Positions 16,964 to 25,552 of a stretch of 64,000 bases of DNA are shown here, one piece after another. Source of the stretch: Arthrobacter sp. M4 (GTDB lineage Bacteria > Actinomycetota > Actinomycetes > Actinomycetales > Micrococcaceae); assembly GCF_020251205.1 (NCBI RefSeq), contig NZ_JAIWYX010000005.1:248001-312000 (forward strand), written 5' to 3'. Each line of letters begins with the position of its first letter. Positions within the stretch are counted from its first letter, which is position 1. The notes below the pieces were generated by a model. The model had not been told where the DNA came from, did no database searches, and was given only the letters and a program-made list of their open reading frames with translations. A program made the position numbers and the translations under genes.

Positions 16964-18254
16964 GAGTCAGCCCCACAACCTCCGCGTTGTAGGCCTGTGA
17001 CGAGCGCATGCTGCCGCGGAACCAACAGACTGCGTGCACGGACGGATCGCCGGGAACCACTATGGGGCGCAGGTTATCCACGGTGGACCCCTCGGTGACC
17101 GCTTCCCACTGCCAGGAGGCACCGCCGTCGGACGTGCGGCCTGAATAGATCTCGTAATGCTCGGTGCCCTGCCCGGTGCGCGGGTCGATTGGCGCGGAGA
17201 TGTACACGTGGTCCAGATCGTAGGGGTCGATTGCCGCCAAGCCGGTGTAGTCCTGTTCGTGCGGCAGCAGCGCGGGGCCGGCGACGGCCAGCGGGTGCAG
17301 GACCCATGTGCCGCCGTCGAACCTCGCGTAGAGCAGGCGGTGATCGTCGACGTCGAGCCGCTGCACCCGCTGGAGCGGGCCGTTGACGTCGTTGGCGCGG
17401 CAGGAGACGACGGCGGCAAGCTGGTTTCCGTTCCGCCTCAGGTCAGTGGTCCAGCCATGGGTGAGGATGTCGCCGTCGAGTTCCATGCCAGCGCTGAAAA
17501 TCGTGGTGAGCGCCGACTGGTTTATGCCCTGCGAAGAGAAGACGGGCTTGTTCACCACGGTTCCATTGGCGGTGTGGAGGGCGTCGTCCTGGATGTAGCC
17601 GTGGTAGATGCTGTTGTTGAAATCGCGGGGGTGGTGGTCGGTTGTGATGAGGTCGATCCGGTCCGTGCCGTTGGACGCGTAGCGTGTGTAGCCGTTGACG
17701 TAGCCAATTTTTGGCCGGGTGAAGAGCTTGCCGCCAAAAGTCCACGTCTGGCCGTCGTCGGCGGAGGCCATGATGCTGGGGTCGTCATTGATGGCCCGGA
17801 CAAAGTTGTATGTCCGGGATTCCGCCTCCAGCCTGTGCAGGTTTGAGTAGGTGGCGCCTCGGCCATCGGCGAGTTCGGTCCAGTCGAAGACCTGCTCCGG
17901 CTCCCATTCGGAGGCGTCATGCGGGCGGGTGGATACGCGCCACCGGGAGTAGTTGTCGGTTTTGTGCTTCGCATACATCGCGAGGTAACGACCGTCCGTC
18001 CTGATTAGCAGGGCGGGCGCATTGTGGTCGTCCGACTCGAGCTGCTGATGGAGGACATGCACTGCTCGCTCACCCGTGACGAGGTTCAGGACGGCAACCT
18101 CGATGTTGCCTCCGCGTTGCCCTCCGCCCGGACCTTCCGGAGCGGCCACGGACCCAATGAGCAGGGTCTTGTTGGAAGGGTCGATCAGTGCGCGCTCGTC
18201 CTGGAACCAGCACCAGGCGCCGTTGTCGTTGAGGGTCAGGGGAGCGTTGGTCAT
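16956..18254 (-). CDS. BNR-repeat beta-propeller protein (BNR_4-like), putative polysaccharide lyase/hydrolase
   Basis: 432 residues without a signal peptide, so cytosolic. Repeated Asp-box-like turns (ASADDGQTWTFGG, GRTSDGGASWQWEA) and NGAWCWFQDERALID near the start indicate a seven-bladed BNR_4-type propeller. That fold includes ulvan lyases and rhamnose-glucuronate-cleaving enzymes as well as uncharacterised proteins. ATG 18254 is chosen because AGGAG lies six bases before it. It is the gene after lacI on the minus strand, preceded by a LacI-type palindrome. Likely role: cleaving an imported acidic oligosaccharide. Confidence 0.7.
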   Translation of the reverse strand: MTNAPLTLNDNGAWCWFQDERALIDPSNKTLLIGSVAAPEGPGGGQRGGNIEVAVLNLVTGERAVHVLHQQLESDDHNAPALLIRTDGRYLAMYAKHKTDNYSRWRVSTRPHDASEWEPEQVFDWTELADGRGATYSNLHRLEAESRTYNFVRAINDDPSIMASADDGQTWTFGGKLFTRPKIGYVNGYTRYASNGTDRIDLITTDHHPRDFNNSIYHGYIQDDALHTANGTVVNKPVFSSQGINQSALTTIFSAGMELDGDILTHGWTTDLRRNGNQLAAVVSCRANDVNGPLQRVQRLDVDDHRLLYARFDGGTWVLHPLAVAGPALLPHEQDYTGLAAIDPYDLDHVYISAPIDPRTGQGTEHYEIYSGRTSDGGASWQWEAVTEGSTVDNLRPIVVPGDPSVHAVCWFRGSMRSSQAYNAEVVGLTLS

Positions 18255-18300
18255 TTGTCTCCTAGGTTCCTGCGGCACATGGTTATCGCGATGCCGGGCG

Positions 18301-18320
18301 CTGGGAAAGCGCCTTCCCAG
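18301..18320. promoter_or_regulatory. Candidate LacI-type operator before the BNR gene
   Basis: CTGGGAAAGC/GCCTTCCCAG is a 20-bp palindrome with a GC/GC centre and one mismatched pair, close in form to LacI/GalR operators. It lies 47-66 bases upstream of the BNR start and downstream of the lacI stop. Confidence 0.5.
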
Positions 18321-18392
18321 ATTATGGTCGGCGTCGGCGTGGAAGGCAGTGGCTTTCCGGAGTTCGATCAGAACCGAACACCGCGACGGTGC

Positions 18393-19427
18393 TTACGGAC
18401 GTGCGGGCGGGGCCGTTGAATCGCGAATCACCAGTTCGGGTTCGACGACGTAGTGATGGGCGCGTTCTCCGGTGAGGATTTGCTGGTGGAGCATCTTGAA
18501 CGTTGCGATACCCAGCGCCCGGAAGTCTAGCTTCATGGTGGTCAGAGGCGGCGAGAAGTAGGCGGCGGCGGGCATATCGTCCACTCCCACGATTGAAAAG
18601 TCGCGGGGTGCCCTGGCGCCGCGTTTTTCCATGGCGCTCATGAAGCCGAGGGCAATCTCGTCGTTGCTGGCGAAGACTGCAGTGAAGGTGCTGGGATCCG
18701 CTATGTTGCCGGCGCGGTAGCCGGAATCCGAAGACCAGTCCCTTGCTACATCGAGCACTTGGTGGTTGAGTCCGGCACCTAGCATGGCGTCGCGGTAGCC
18801 GCGTTCCCGTTCGCGTGCTTCATTGCGGGTTGACGGGCCGGCAACATGCAGGATGTCGCGGTGCCCCAGTTCGATGAGGTGATGGGTGGCTTCCCAGCCT
18901 GCGGCATGCGAATGGGTCCCCGCGGAGCCCTCGTCCGACGACGGAAGCTCGGACACGGTGATGAGGGGGGTTGAGTGGTCCCAACCCGTGAGCAAGCTAT
19001 CGATGTCAGGGAGCGGCGACGACAAAACGATCCCGTCAACCTGCACGGACTTGAAGTGGGTGAGCGCGCGCCGCGCCTCGACTTCCCAGTTCTTTGCTTC
19101 GAAGTCCAGATCGAGTTGGGCGATGGTAAGTGTGACATCAGCCTCGCGCGCCGCAAGTCCCAATCCGGTCAGCACGCCCGAACTCCCGTAATTGAAGGCA
19201 CCCATGTTCAGTACGCCCACGGAATTGGTCTTGCTGGTGCGAAGGGTTCGGGCGGATTGATTCGGCACATATCCCAGTTCCTGGATTGCAGCCGTAATCC
19301 GCTCCCGCGTCTCCGCCCGCACATAGCCGACACCGGTGAAATACCGGGAAACCGTCTGGGTTGAGACGTTGGCCAGTTGGGCGACGTCCGCCATGCTGGG
19401 CCGTGTCCCTCTCCTAGCCTTCGCCAA
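18393..19427 (-). CDS. LacI-family transcriptional repressor
   Basis: 344 residues. The N-terminal helix-turn-helix and hinge read TMSADV-like: MADVAQLANVSTQTVSRYF (residues 12-30), then YVPNQSARTLRTSKTNSVGVL. The periplasmic-binding-like effector domain (about 70-340) carries VFASNDEIALGFM and FSIVGVDDMPAAAYFSPPLTT. It is divergent from the ABC importer operon and upstream of the BNR gene, so it most likely controls both in response to a sugar. The ATG at 19427 is the start shown; the internal Met at residue 12 would cut into the recognition domain. Confidence 0.92.
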   Translation of the reverse strand: MAKARRGTRPSMADVAQLANVSTQTVSRYFTGVGYVRAETRERITAAIQELGYVPNQSARTLRTSKTNSVGVLNMGAFNYGSSGVLTGLGLAAREADVTLTIAQLDLDFEAKNWEVEARRALTHFKSVQVDGIVLSSPLPDIDSLLTGWDHSTPLITVSELPSSDEGSAGTHSHAAGWEATHHLIELGHRDILHVAGPSTRNEARERERGYRDAMLGAGLNHQVLDVARDWSSDSGYRAGNIADPSTFTAVFASNDEIALGFMSAMEKRGARAPRDFSIVGVDDMPAAAYFSPPLTTMKLDFRALGIATFKMLHQQILTGERAHHYVVEPELVIRDSTAPPARP

Positions 19428-19622
19428 ATGCCCGCCTCTTCAGCCCTTTTAGGGAGCCCGGTTCCTGTTCATTGGGGCTCCATTCACTACAAGTTTACGA
19501 TCACCTGCACAGCGCCGCCGATCTGTCGCGATTGCTCAGCGTGTTTCCGTGACGTAGCGGCCTGGGGCTAGGTGGTGAAGCCTACTTTCAAGGGATTTTC
19601 TGCCTGCCTTGATGAAATATTG

Positions 19623-19636
19623 GTCAACCGGTTGAC
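19623..19636. promoter_or_regulatory. Probable LacI operator (14-bp perfect palindrome)
   Basis: GTCAACC/GGTTGAC is perfectly symmetric around a CG step, the classic LacI/GalR operator centre. Its right end supplies most of the TTGACG -35 hexamer, so bound repressor would block RNA polymerase. Confidence 0.75.
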
Positions 19637-19661
19637 GTGGGTTATCGTAAACCCCCATACT
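19632..19661 (+). promoter_or_regulatory. Promoter of the sugar ABC importer operon
   Basis: TTGACG (19632-19637) as -35 and CATACT (19656-19661) as -10, 18-base spacer. The -35 box overlaps the operator palindrome. Confidence 0.55.
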
Positions 19662-19765
19662 CGTTATGGGCTAGGTCACACATACGAACTGCAATCAATG
19701 AAGGCAGGGGCCTGATTTTTTCTGTGACGCAGCACCCTCAACCCAAACTACGAAAGGACGCGAAG

Positions 19766-21031
19766 ATGCGTTTGCTCGCAAAGGCAGCCGCAGCCTTGGC
19801 CACCGTCACCCTCCTGGCAGGGTGTGGCGCGGGAGGATCCAACTCCGGCAGCGGAGTCACCACCGTTGAGTGGTGGACCATCAACCTCACCGCCCCGGCT
19901 GCCAACCAGGCGATCGACAAGGTCATCGCCGACTTTGAGAAGGCCAACCCGGACATCAAGATCAAGCGAACTCCCCGCGCCGTGGACGCGCACAAGGACG
20001 CCCTTCGCACGGCAATCGGCACCTCCGCTGCCCCGGATATCTACGACTACTGGGCTGGCCCGGGTCTTGGCGGCGAACTGGTCAAGGCCAACGCCAGCGC
20101 GGACCTGACCGAGTACTACAAGCAATACAAATGGGACGAGCGCTTCACCGGCGCCGCCTTGGCTCCCGTGACCCAGTATGGCGGTTACCACGGTGTGCCC
20201 TGGAAGCTGAACGGCGAGGCCCTGTACTACAACAAGAAACTCTTTGCCCAGGCTGGCATCACCCAAACACCTAAGACCCTGGACGAACTGAATACAGCCG
20301 CGAAGAAGCTCAAGGATGCCGGCATCACACCGATCGAATTCGGCGGCACGGTCAACTGGCACGTCATGCGACTCCTGGACACGTTCCTGGAAGGCAAATG
20401 TGGATCGGCGACCTTCGACAAGCTGGTCACCAAGAAGGCCAACTGGGGTCAGGAATCCTGTGTGACGGACTCCTTCACCGAGCTGCAGACCTGGGCCAAG
20501 GACTATTTCAACCCCGGCTTCATCGGCATCAACAATGACGAATCCAGCGCCCTTTTCTACGGCGGCAAAGCGGCCATGGCGCTTGAGGGTGACTGGTTCA
20601 ATGCCAGCATCGCAGGCCAGAAGATGAACCTGGACGATGTTGGAGTCTTCACGCTTCCCACAAGCACTAACCGGCTTTACGGCTTCGAGCAGGCGCAGTA
20701 CATCACCAAGGACAGCAAGAACAAGGACGCTGCCGCCAAGTTCCTCGACTACTTCACGTCGACAAAGGTCCAACAGGAAACCCTCGGCCTCTTCGCGGTC
20801 CAGTCGGTCAACAAGGACGTCAAGCCTGACGAAGCGAAGGCAAGCTCACTGGACAAGGCCTGGGACGGCGTCTTCAAGAACGCCAAGGGGCTCTACATGA
20901 ACAATGATCAGAACCTGAACCAGTCCCAGACCCGCGAATACTGGCGGATCCAAAACCTTGTGGCAACCGGTGGGCTTGATCCGAAGCAGGCAGGTGCCGA
21001 AATGCAGAAGTTCCTGGACTCCAGCAACTAG
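19766..21031 (+). CDS. Sugar ABC transporter, extracellular solute-binding lipoprotein
   Basis: 421-residue family-1 (CUT1) binding protein. The signal peptide ends in the lipobox LLAG-C (Cys20), so it is anchored to the outer face of the membrane. The mature part begins with TTVEWWTINL and has the MalE-like two-lobe pattern (DIYDYWAGPGLGGELVKAN, WKLNGEALYYNKKLFAQAGI). ATG 19766 follows GAAAGGAC and opens the signal peptide; upstream in-frame codons are leader. It heads the importer operon and is separated from the first permease gene by a strong stem-loop. Confidence 0.92.
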   Translation: MRLLAKAAAALATVTLLAGCGAGGSNSGSGVTTVEWWTINLTAPAANQAIDKVIADFEKANPDIKIKRTPRAVDAHKDALRTAIGTSAAPDIYDYWAGPGLGGELVKANASADLTEYYKQYKWDERFTGAALAPVTQYGGYHGVPWKLNGEALYYNKKLFAQAGITQTPKTLDELNTAAKKLKDAGITPIEFGGTVNWHVMRLLDTFLEGKCGSATFDKLVTKKANWGQESCVTDSFTELQTWAKDYFNPGFIGINNDESSALFYGGKAAMALEGDWFNASIAGQKMNLDDVGVFTLPTSTNRLYGFEQAQYITKDSKNKDAAAKFLDYFTSTKVQQETLGLFAVQSVNKDVKPDEAKASSLDKAWDGVFKNAKGLYMNNDQNLNQSQTREYWRIQNLVATGGLDPKQAGAEMQKFLDSSN

Positions 21032-21039
21032 CTGCTTCC

Positions 21040-21075
21040 CAGGTGCGGCCGCAACAACTGCTGCGGCCGCACCTG
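21040..21075 (+). terminator. Stem-loop between binding-protein and permease genes
   Basis: A perfect 14-bp stem: CAGGTGCGGCCGCA (21040-21053) with TGCGGCCGCACCTG (21062-21075), loop 8 bases, no T tail. At this position such structures usually protect the binding-protein message from 3' decay or terminate part of the transcripts, giving excess binding protein over permease. Confidence 0.7.
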
Positions 21076-21109
21076 CCGAACCTAGACAAGAGATCAAAGG
21101 CGAAATCCC

Positions 21110-22087
21110 TTGACAAAGCTCACAGAAACGCGCTTCACAGCCCAGGCGTCGGTGCCGCAAGGCCGACCCCAGCGGAAAAAGAATCTGGTACAGCGCATAG
21201 GCAAGGGCGGCTTCATCGCCTCCCTGCCATTCCTCGCTCCGGCCCTGGCAGCATACGTCGTCTTTGTCATCGCTCCGATGATCAGCGCCGTTCGGCTCAG
21301 CCTCTACCAATGGTCCGGCTACAACACGGATCCCCAGGTTTTCGTGGGGTTCAAGAACTACATCCGGCTCTTCACCCAGGATCCTGTTTTTTGGACTTCT
21401 GTCCAGAACACCGTGGTTTGGGTGATCTTGTCCCTGATCATCCCCACTACGCTCGGCCTGGTCATGGCTTTGGCGCTGAACCAACCGCTGGTTGGCCGAA
21501 ACCTCTTCCGCTCGGTGTTTTACATCCCCGGCGTCCTCGCCCCGATCGCAGTGGCAAACATGTGGCGATGGATGTACAACCCCAACTACGGCGTCTTCAG
21601 CGAAATCTCCAAAACGCTGCACATAGGTGACGGATCGGGTGTGACCTTCCTCAGCGACCCCAAGGTGGCGATCTACGCGGTGTTCGCTGCCTTCGTCTGG
21701 CAGGTCGCCGGCCTCAACATGGTCCTCTTCCTCGCCGGCCTGCAGGGCGTGTCCAAGGAACTTGTTGAATCCGCCCGCCTGGACGGTGCCAACAACTGGC
21801 AGGTTTTCCGGAATGTCACCCTACCGGCCCTGCGTCCCACCGTGGTGATCGTTATGGTTCTCACAATCGTTCACTCCATCAAGGTCTTCGACCTGATCGT
21901 CGGCATGACCGGCGGGGGACCAGCCCAGTCTTCCCAGGTTCTGGCCCTGTGGTCATACACCCAGTCCTTCCTCAACCACGACTTCGGGCTCGGCAACGCC
22001 GTGGCAACAGTTCTGCTGGTCGTCACGCTCGTGCTCGTGGTCCCCTACCTGATCTGGTCGACCAAAGGAGCTGACGACCAACGATGA
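21110..22087 (+). CDS. Sugar ABC transporter permease (MalF-type)
   Basis: 325-residue permease with about six membrane helices. The EAA loop that contacts the ATPase reads ELVESARLDGANNWQVFRNVTLPALRP in the C-terminal half. The start is TTG 21110, preceded by AAAGG. It overlaps the next permease gene by 4 bases (ATGA). No ATP-binding-subunit gene is in the cluster, so a shared MsiK-type ATPase from elsewhere is expected. Confidence 0.9.
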   Translation: MTKLTETRFTAQASVPQGRPQRKKNLVQRIGKGGFIASLPFLAPALAAYVVFVIAPMISAVRLSLYQWSGYNTDPQVFVGFKNYIRLFTQDPVFWTSVQNTVVWVILSLIIPTTLGLVMALALNQPLVGRNLFRSVFYIPGVLAPIAVANMWRWMYNPNYGVFSEISKTLHIGDGSGVTFLSDPKVAIYAVFAAFVWQVAGLNMVLFLAGLQGVSKELVESARLDGANNWQVFRNVTLPALRPTVVIVMVLTIVHSIKVFDLIVGMTGGGPAQSSQVLALWSYTQSFLNHDFGLGNAVATVLLVVTLVLVVPYLIWSTKGADDQR

Positions 22088-22968
22088 GCACCGCAACACT
22101 CCCTGCCACGCGCGTCCGAAACGGAATCAAGGTCCCCAAACAGGCCCGCGACTACGTGCGCATCGGCCTTTGGATCGCCCTCGTGATTGTTATGGTCATC
22201 TGGGCAATGCCGTTGCTCTTCGTATTCCTTACGTCAGTCAAGAGCGAATCGGACATCTTCACCACTTCGTCGTTCGCCATCCCAGGCATCCTGGATTGGG
22301 AGAATTACACCGAGGCGCTGGATACCGGCAATCTGGTCACCGCCGGCACCAACAGCCTGTTCATCGCCATCGTCAAGGTGCCTTTGGGCCTGTTTATCGC
22401 CGCAGCCGCGGCATTCGCGTTGTCCCGGATCCGGTTCAAGTTCGACACCATCATCCTGGGAGCCTTCGCGCTCGGATCCATGGTGCCCATTCAGGTGGCA
22501 CTCGGACCCCTCTTCAAGACCATCCTCGACCTCGGACTGCTCAACAATCCCGTAGGCGTCATCCTGCCCTATATCGGCTTCGGCCTGCCGATGCAGGTGT
22601 TCATCCTGCACGGCTTCTTTACGGCCGTTCCCAAAGAGATCGATGAAAGCGTCCGTGTGGACGGCGGCGGCAACCTGCGCCTGTTCCTGCAGTTCATCCT
22701 GCCGCTGTCCAAGCCAGCTTTGGCTGCGCTGTTCATCCTGGATTTCGTAGCTACGTGGAATGAATACGCCATCGCCCTGGTGATTCTGCAGAACAAGGCA
22801 TCCCAAACCGTGCCGTTGGCCATCCAAGGCTTCCAGTCCCAGTTCACCAGCTCCTATGGACCGCTGAACGCCTTCACCATCATGTCCATCCTGCCGGTCC
22901 TGATTATCTACCTGCTGTTCCAGCGCTACTTCGTGCAGGGCATGTTCACAGGCGCCGTCAAGGGCTGA
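22084..22968 (+). CDS. Sugar ABC transporter permease (MalG-type)
   Basis: 294 residues, second CUT1 permease. The EAA-loop form EIDESVRVDGGGNLRLFLQFILPLSKPAL and the following WNEYAIALVILQNK are typical. ATG 22084 overlaps the preceding stop, showing translational coupling. It partners with the MalF-type protein and the lipoprotein to import an oligosaccharide. Confidence 0.9.
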   Translation: MSTATLPATRVRNGIKVPKQARDYVRIGLWIALVIVMVIWAMPLLFVFLTSVKSESDIFTTSSFAIPGILDWENYTEALDTGNLVTAGTNSLFIAIVKVPLGLFIAAAAAFALSRIRFKFDTIILGAFALGSMVPIQVALGPLFKTILDLGLLNNPVGVILPYIGFGLPMQVFILHGFFTAVPKEIDESVRVDGGGNLRLFLQFILPLSKPALAALFILDFVATWNEYAIALVILQNKASQTVPLAIQGFQSQFTSSYGPLNAFTIMSILPVLIIYLLFQRYFVQGMFTGAVKG

Positions 22969-23016
22969 CGGCCTCCTGTCAGCGAGTCCTCCACGTTTCA
23001 AAGCAGAAAGGCCATC

Positions 23017-24771
23017 ATGGCGACCTTTACCGCAAATACCCCCCTCTTCGAAGTCATGCGCGACCCGGCAGGGCACGAAATCCTGGCCAGCCACGTCCCC
23101 GACTTGGCAGCCAATCCCTTGCTGCACACGCTTTACCACTATCAGCTGGGACTGATCCTCGGGACCGAAGAGTCCCTCCGCAACGACCCGAAGAAAAAGG
23201 CCGAAATCCTCGCGGAAATCGAGGCCCTCGTCCCGGCTCCTGCAGGCCACGAGCGATTGGTGCGGGACATCGAACCCGCAACCGCGTACGAGCCGGAATC
23301 CGTGGAACGCGGCAGCGCCCCCGTCGACTACCCTGCCGACGTCGAAAAATGGCAGCGATTCGAAATCACCCTGCAGGGCCCATCCCACGGCAATCCCTTC
23401 ACGGACGTGGACCTCTCCGCAGAATTCAGCGCCGACGGCCAGGTCCTAAAGGTCCCCGGTTTCTACGACGGAAACGGCACCTATCGCATCCGCCTGCTGG
23501 TACCGAATGAGGGCCAGTGGTCCTTCACCACCAGCTGCAACGCCCGCTCACTTGACCAGGTCAGCGGTTCCTTTACCGCGGCAGCCGCCGCTCCGGAATC
23601 GCGTGGTCTGGTCCGGGTGGCGGATACGTTCCACTTCGCTTACGACGACGGCACCCCCTATCTGCCTATCGGCACCACTTCTTACGTCTGGACCCATCAG
23701 GGCGACGCCCAGGAAGAAAAGACGCTGGAAACCCTGGCCAGCGGACCCTTCAACAAAATGCGCATGTGCGTTTTCCCGAAGTCCTACCTGTTCAACGAAA
23801 ACGAGCCTGGGATCTACCCCTATGAGGGTTCCCTGCAGGAAGGCTTCGACTACACCCGGCCCAACCCTGCTTTTTACCGTCACCTGGAACTGCGGATAAG
23901 CCAGCTTGAAGAACTGGGCATTGAAGCCGACCTGATCCTCTTCCACGCCTACGACCGGTGGGGCTTCTCCACCATGAGCGCGGCAGCCGACGACCTATAC
24001 GTCAAGTACGTCACCGCCCGGCTGGCCTCCCACCGAAACATTTGGTGGTCCTTGGCCAACGAATTCGACCTCATGTTCGGGAAGACCCTCGAGGACTGGG
24101 AACGCTTCGCAGCCATCGTGCAGGAGAACGACCCCAACAAGCACCTGCTCTCCATCCACAACTGCCGGGAGTTCTACGACCACTCCCGGCCGTGGGTCAC
24201 CCACTGCAGCATCCAGCGGACGGACGTGTACAAGACCGCGGAGATCACCACCCAGTGGCGCCAGATGTGGCAGAAGCCCATCGTCATCGACGAGTGCGCC
24301 TACGAAGGCAACATCGACCAGGGCTGGGGAAACATTACCGGTGAGGAGATGACGCGCCGTTTCTGGGAAGGGGCCATCCGCGGCGGCTACGTCGGCCACG
24401 GCGAAACCTATGTCCATCCAGAGGACATCCTCTGGTGGGCCAAGGGTGGCCAGCTGCACGGAACCAGCCCGGACAGGATCGGATTCCTGCGCCGCGTCCT
24501 CGAAGAGAGCCCAGGCGGACGGCTGGAACCGCTGCCCGGGCATTGGGACGCTCCCAGCGCCGGCATCAAGGACCGGTATGAACTCATCTATTTCGGGTTC
24601 AACCAGCCCACCTACCGGCGCTTCGTGATGCCGCCGGGCATTCAGTACGAGGTGGACGTCATCGACACTTGGAACATGACCATCGAAACACTGCCCGGCA
24701 CCTTTGAAGGGCGGTTCCGGGTGGAGCTGCCCGGCAAACAGTACGTCGCGGTAAGGCTTCGCGCAGCCTGA
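23017..24771 (+). CDS. Intracellular glycosidase with DUF5060 and DUF4038-like barrel
   Basis: 584 residues, no signal peptide. Residues 1-70 are a helical segment (PLFEVMRDPAGHEILASHVPDL). About 105-190 is a DUF5060-like beta domain (VEKWQRFEITLQGPSHGNPFTDV, VPGFYDGNGTYRIRL). About 205-480 is a TIM-barrel hydrolase of the DUF4038/GH140-like group with probable catalytic acids in SLANEFDLM and IVIDECAYEG. A C-terminal beta domain follows. Relatives include apiosidases and other unusual side-chain glycosidases. It follows the permeases by 48 bases, so the imported oligosaccharide is presumably cut in the cytosol. Confidence 0.78.
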   Translation: MATFTANTPLFEVMRDPAGHEILASHVPDLAANPLLHTLYHYQLGLILGTEESLRNDPKKKAEILAEIEALVPAPAGHERLVRDIEPATAYEPESVERGSAPVDYPADVEKWQRFEITLQGPSHGNPFTDVDLSAEFSADGQVLKVPGFYDGNGTYRIRLLVPNEGQWSFTTSCNARSLDQVSGSFTAAAAAPESRGLVRVADTFHFAYDDGTPYLPIGTTSYVWTHQGDAQEEKTLETLASGPFNKMRMCVFPKSYLFNENEPGIYPYEGSLQEGFDYTRPNPAFYRHLELRISQLEELGIEADLILFHAYDRWGFSTMSAAADDLYVKYVTARLASHRNIWWSLANEFDLMFGKTLEDWERFAAIVQENDPNKHLLSIHNCREFYDHSRPWVTHCSIQRTDVYKTAEITTQWRQMWQKPIVIDECAYEGNIDQGWGNITGEEMTRRFWEGAIRGGYVGHGETYVHPEDILWWAKGGQLHGTSPDRIGFLRRVLEESPGGRLEPLPGHWDAPSAGIKDRYELIYFGFNQPTYRRFVMPPGIQYEVDVIDTWNMTIETLPGTFEGRFRVELPGKQYVAVRLRAA

Positions 24772-24784
24772 GAAGGAGAATCAC

Positions 24785-25552
24785 ATGTCACAACCCTTTG
24801 CAGGAAAGCTTGCAGGAAAGACTGCCCTGGTCACTGGTGGCGGTTCGGGAATCGGCCTTGCCGTTGCCCAGCGATTCACGGCCGAAGGGGCCCGGGTCTA
24901 CTTTGCCGATATCAACCTCGAAGCAGCTGAGAAAGCCGCGGCATCAACCGGAAGCCAGGATGCCTTTGCACTCCACATGGACGTCTCTGACGAGGACAGC
25001 GTCAGCGCGGCGTACGCGGCGGTATCGGCCAATGGCCGCCTTGACATCGTGGTCGCCAACGCGGGTGTGCAGCTGTTCGGCCAAGATGCCAAAGTGGGAG
25101 ACCTGGACCTGGCAGTGTGGGAGAAGACCGTGGCGATCAACCAGCGCGGCGCGTTTCTCACCCTGAAATACGCGGTCCGGGCGATGCAGGGCACTGGCGG
25201 ATCGATCATCTGCACCGGAAGCCCTACTGCCGTTGTGGCCTGCGGACAAACGTTCACGGCCTACACCAGTTCCAAGGCCGGGGTCCATGGGCTGGCCCGT
25301 GTTGTTGCTGCTGACTACGCTGCCCAGGGTATCCGGGTGAACATCGTGGTGCCTGGCTACACTGAAACCCCGCTGGTCCAAGCCATCGCCGAAGATCCGG
25401 AAAGCCGGGCCGGGCTTGTTGATTCCACGATGCTGGGCCGCGCGGGAACAGCGGCGGACGTCGAAGGGATCATGGTTTTCCTCGCCAGCGACGACTCCGC
25501 CTACGCCACAGGCGGCATCTTCACGGTCGACGGCGGCCTAACGGCGCTCTAA
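24785..25552 (+). CDS. Short-chain dehydrogenase/reductase (SDR)
   Basis: 255-residue classical SDR. The cofactor motif TGGGSGIG lies near residues 18-25, VANAGVQ near 91-97 and the active-site YTSSKAG near 157-163, with SPTAVVACGQ in place of the usual catalytic-Ser stretch. The acidic residue in YFADINLEAAE suggests NAD. ATG 24785 follows AGAAGGAGAATC. As the last gene of the importer operon it probably oxidises a released sugar. Its stop overlaps the convergent kinase gene end by 4 bases. Confidence 0.85.
   Translation: MSQPFAGKLAGKTALVTGGGSGIGLAVAQRFTAEGARVYFADINLEAAEKAAASTGSQDAFALHMDVSDEDSVSAAYAAVSANGRLDIVVANAGVQLFGQDAKVGDLDLAVWEKTVAINQRGAFLTLKYAVRAMQGTGGSIICTGSPTAVVACGQTFTAYTSSKAGVHGLARVVAADYAAQGIRVNIVVPGYTETPLVQAIAEDPESRAGLVDSTMLGRAGTAADVEGIMVFLASDDSAYATGGIFTVDGGLTAL

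Larger units (their letters stand above)
19428..19765. other. Divergent control region, lacI / ABC importer
   Basis: 338 bases between divergent genes. It contains the perfect palindrome at 19623-19636 overlapping a promoter-like pair of hexamers at 19632-19661, and a leader of roughly 100 bases before the solute-binding-protein ATG. No small gene or RNA structure is evident. Confidence 0.7.

Noticed and set aside
22234..23388. 384-codon open frame antisense to the MalG-type permease and glycosidase genes
   Set aside because: Composition is a typical Gln/Asp/His/Gly-rich antisense translation and no motif is present.
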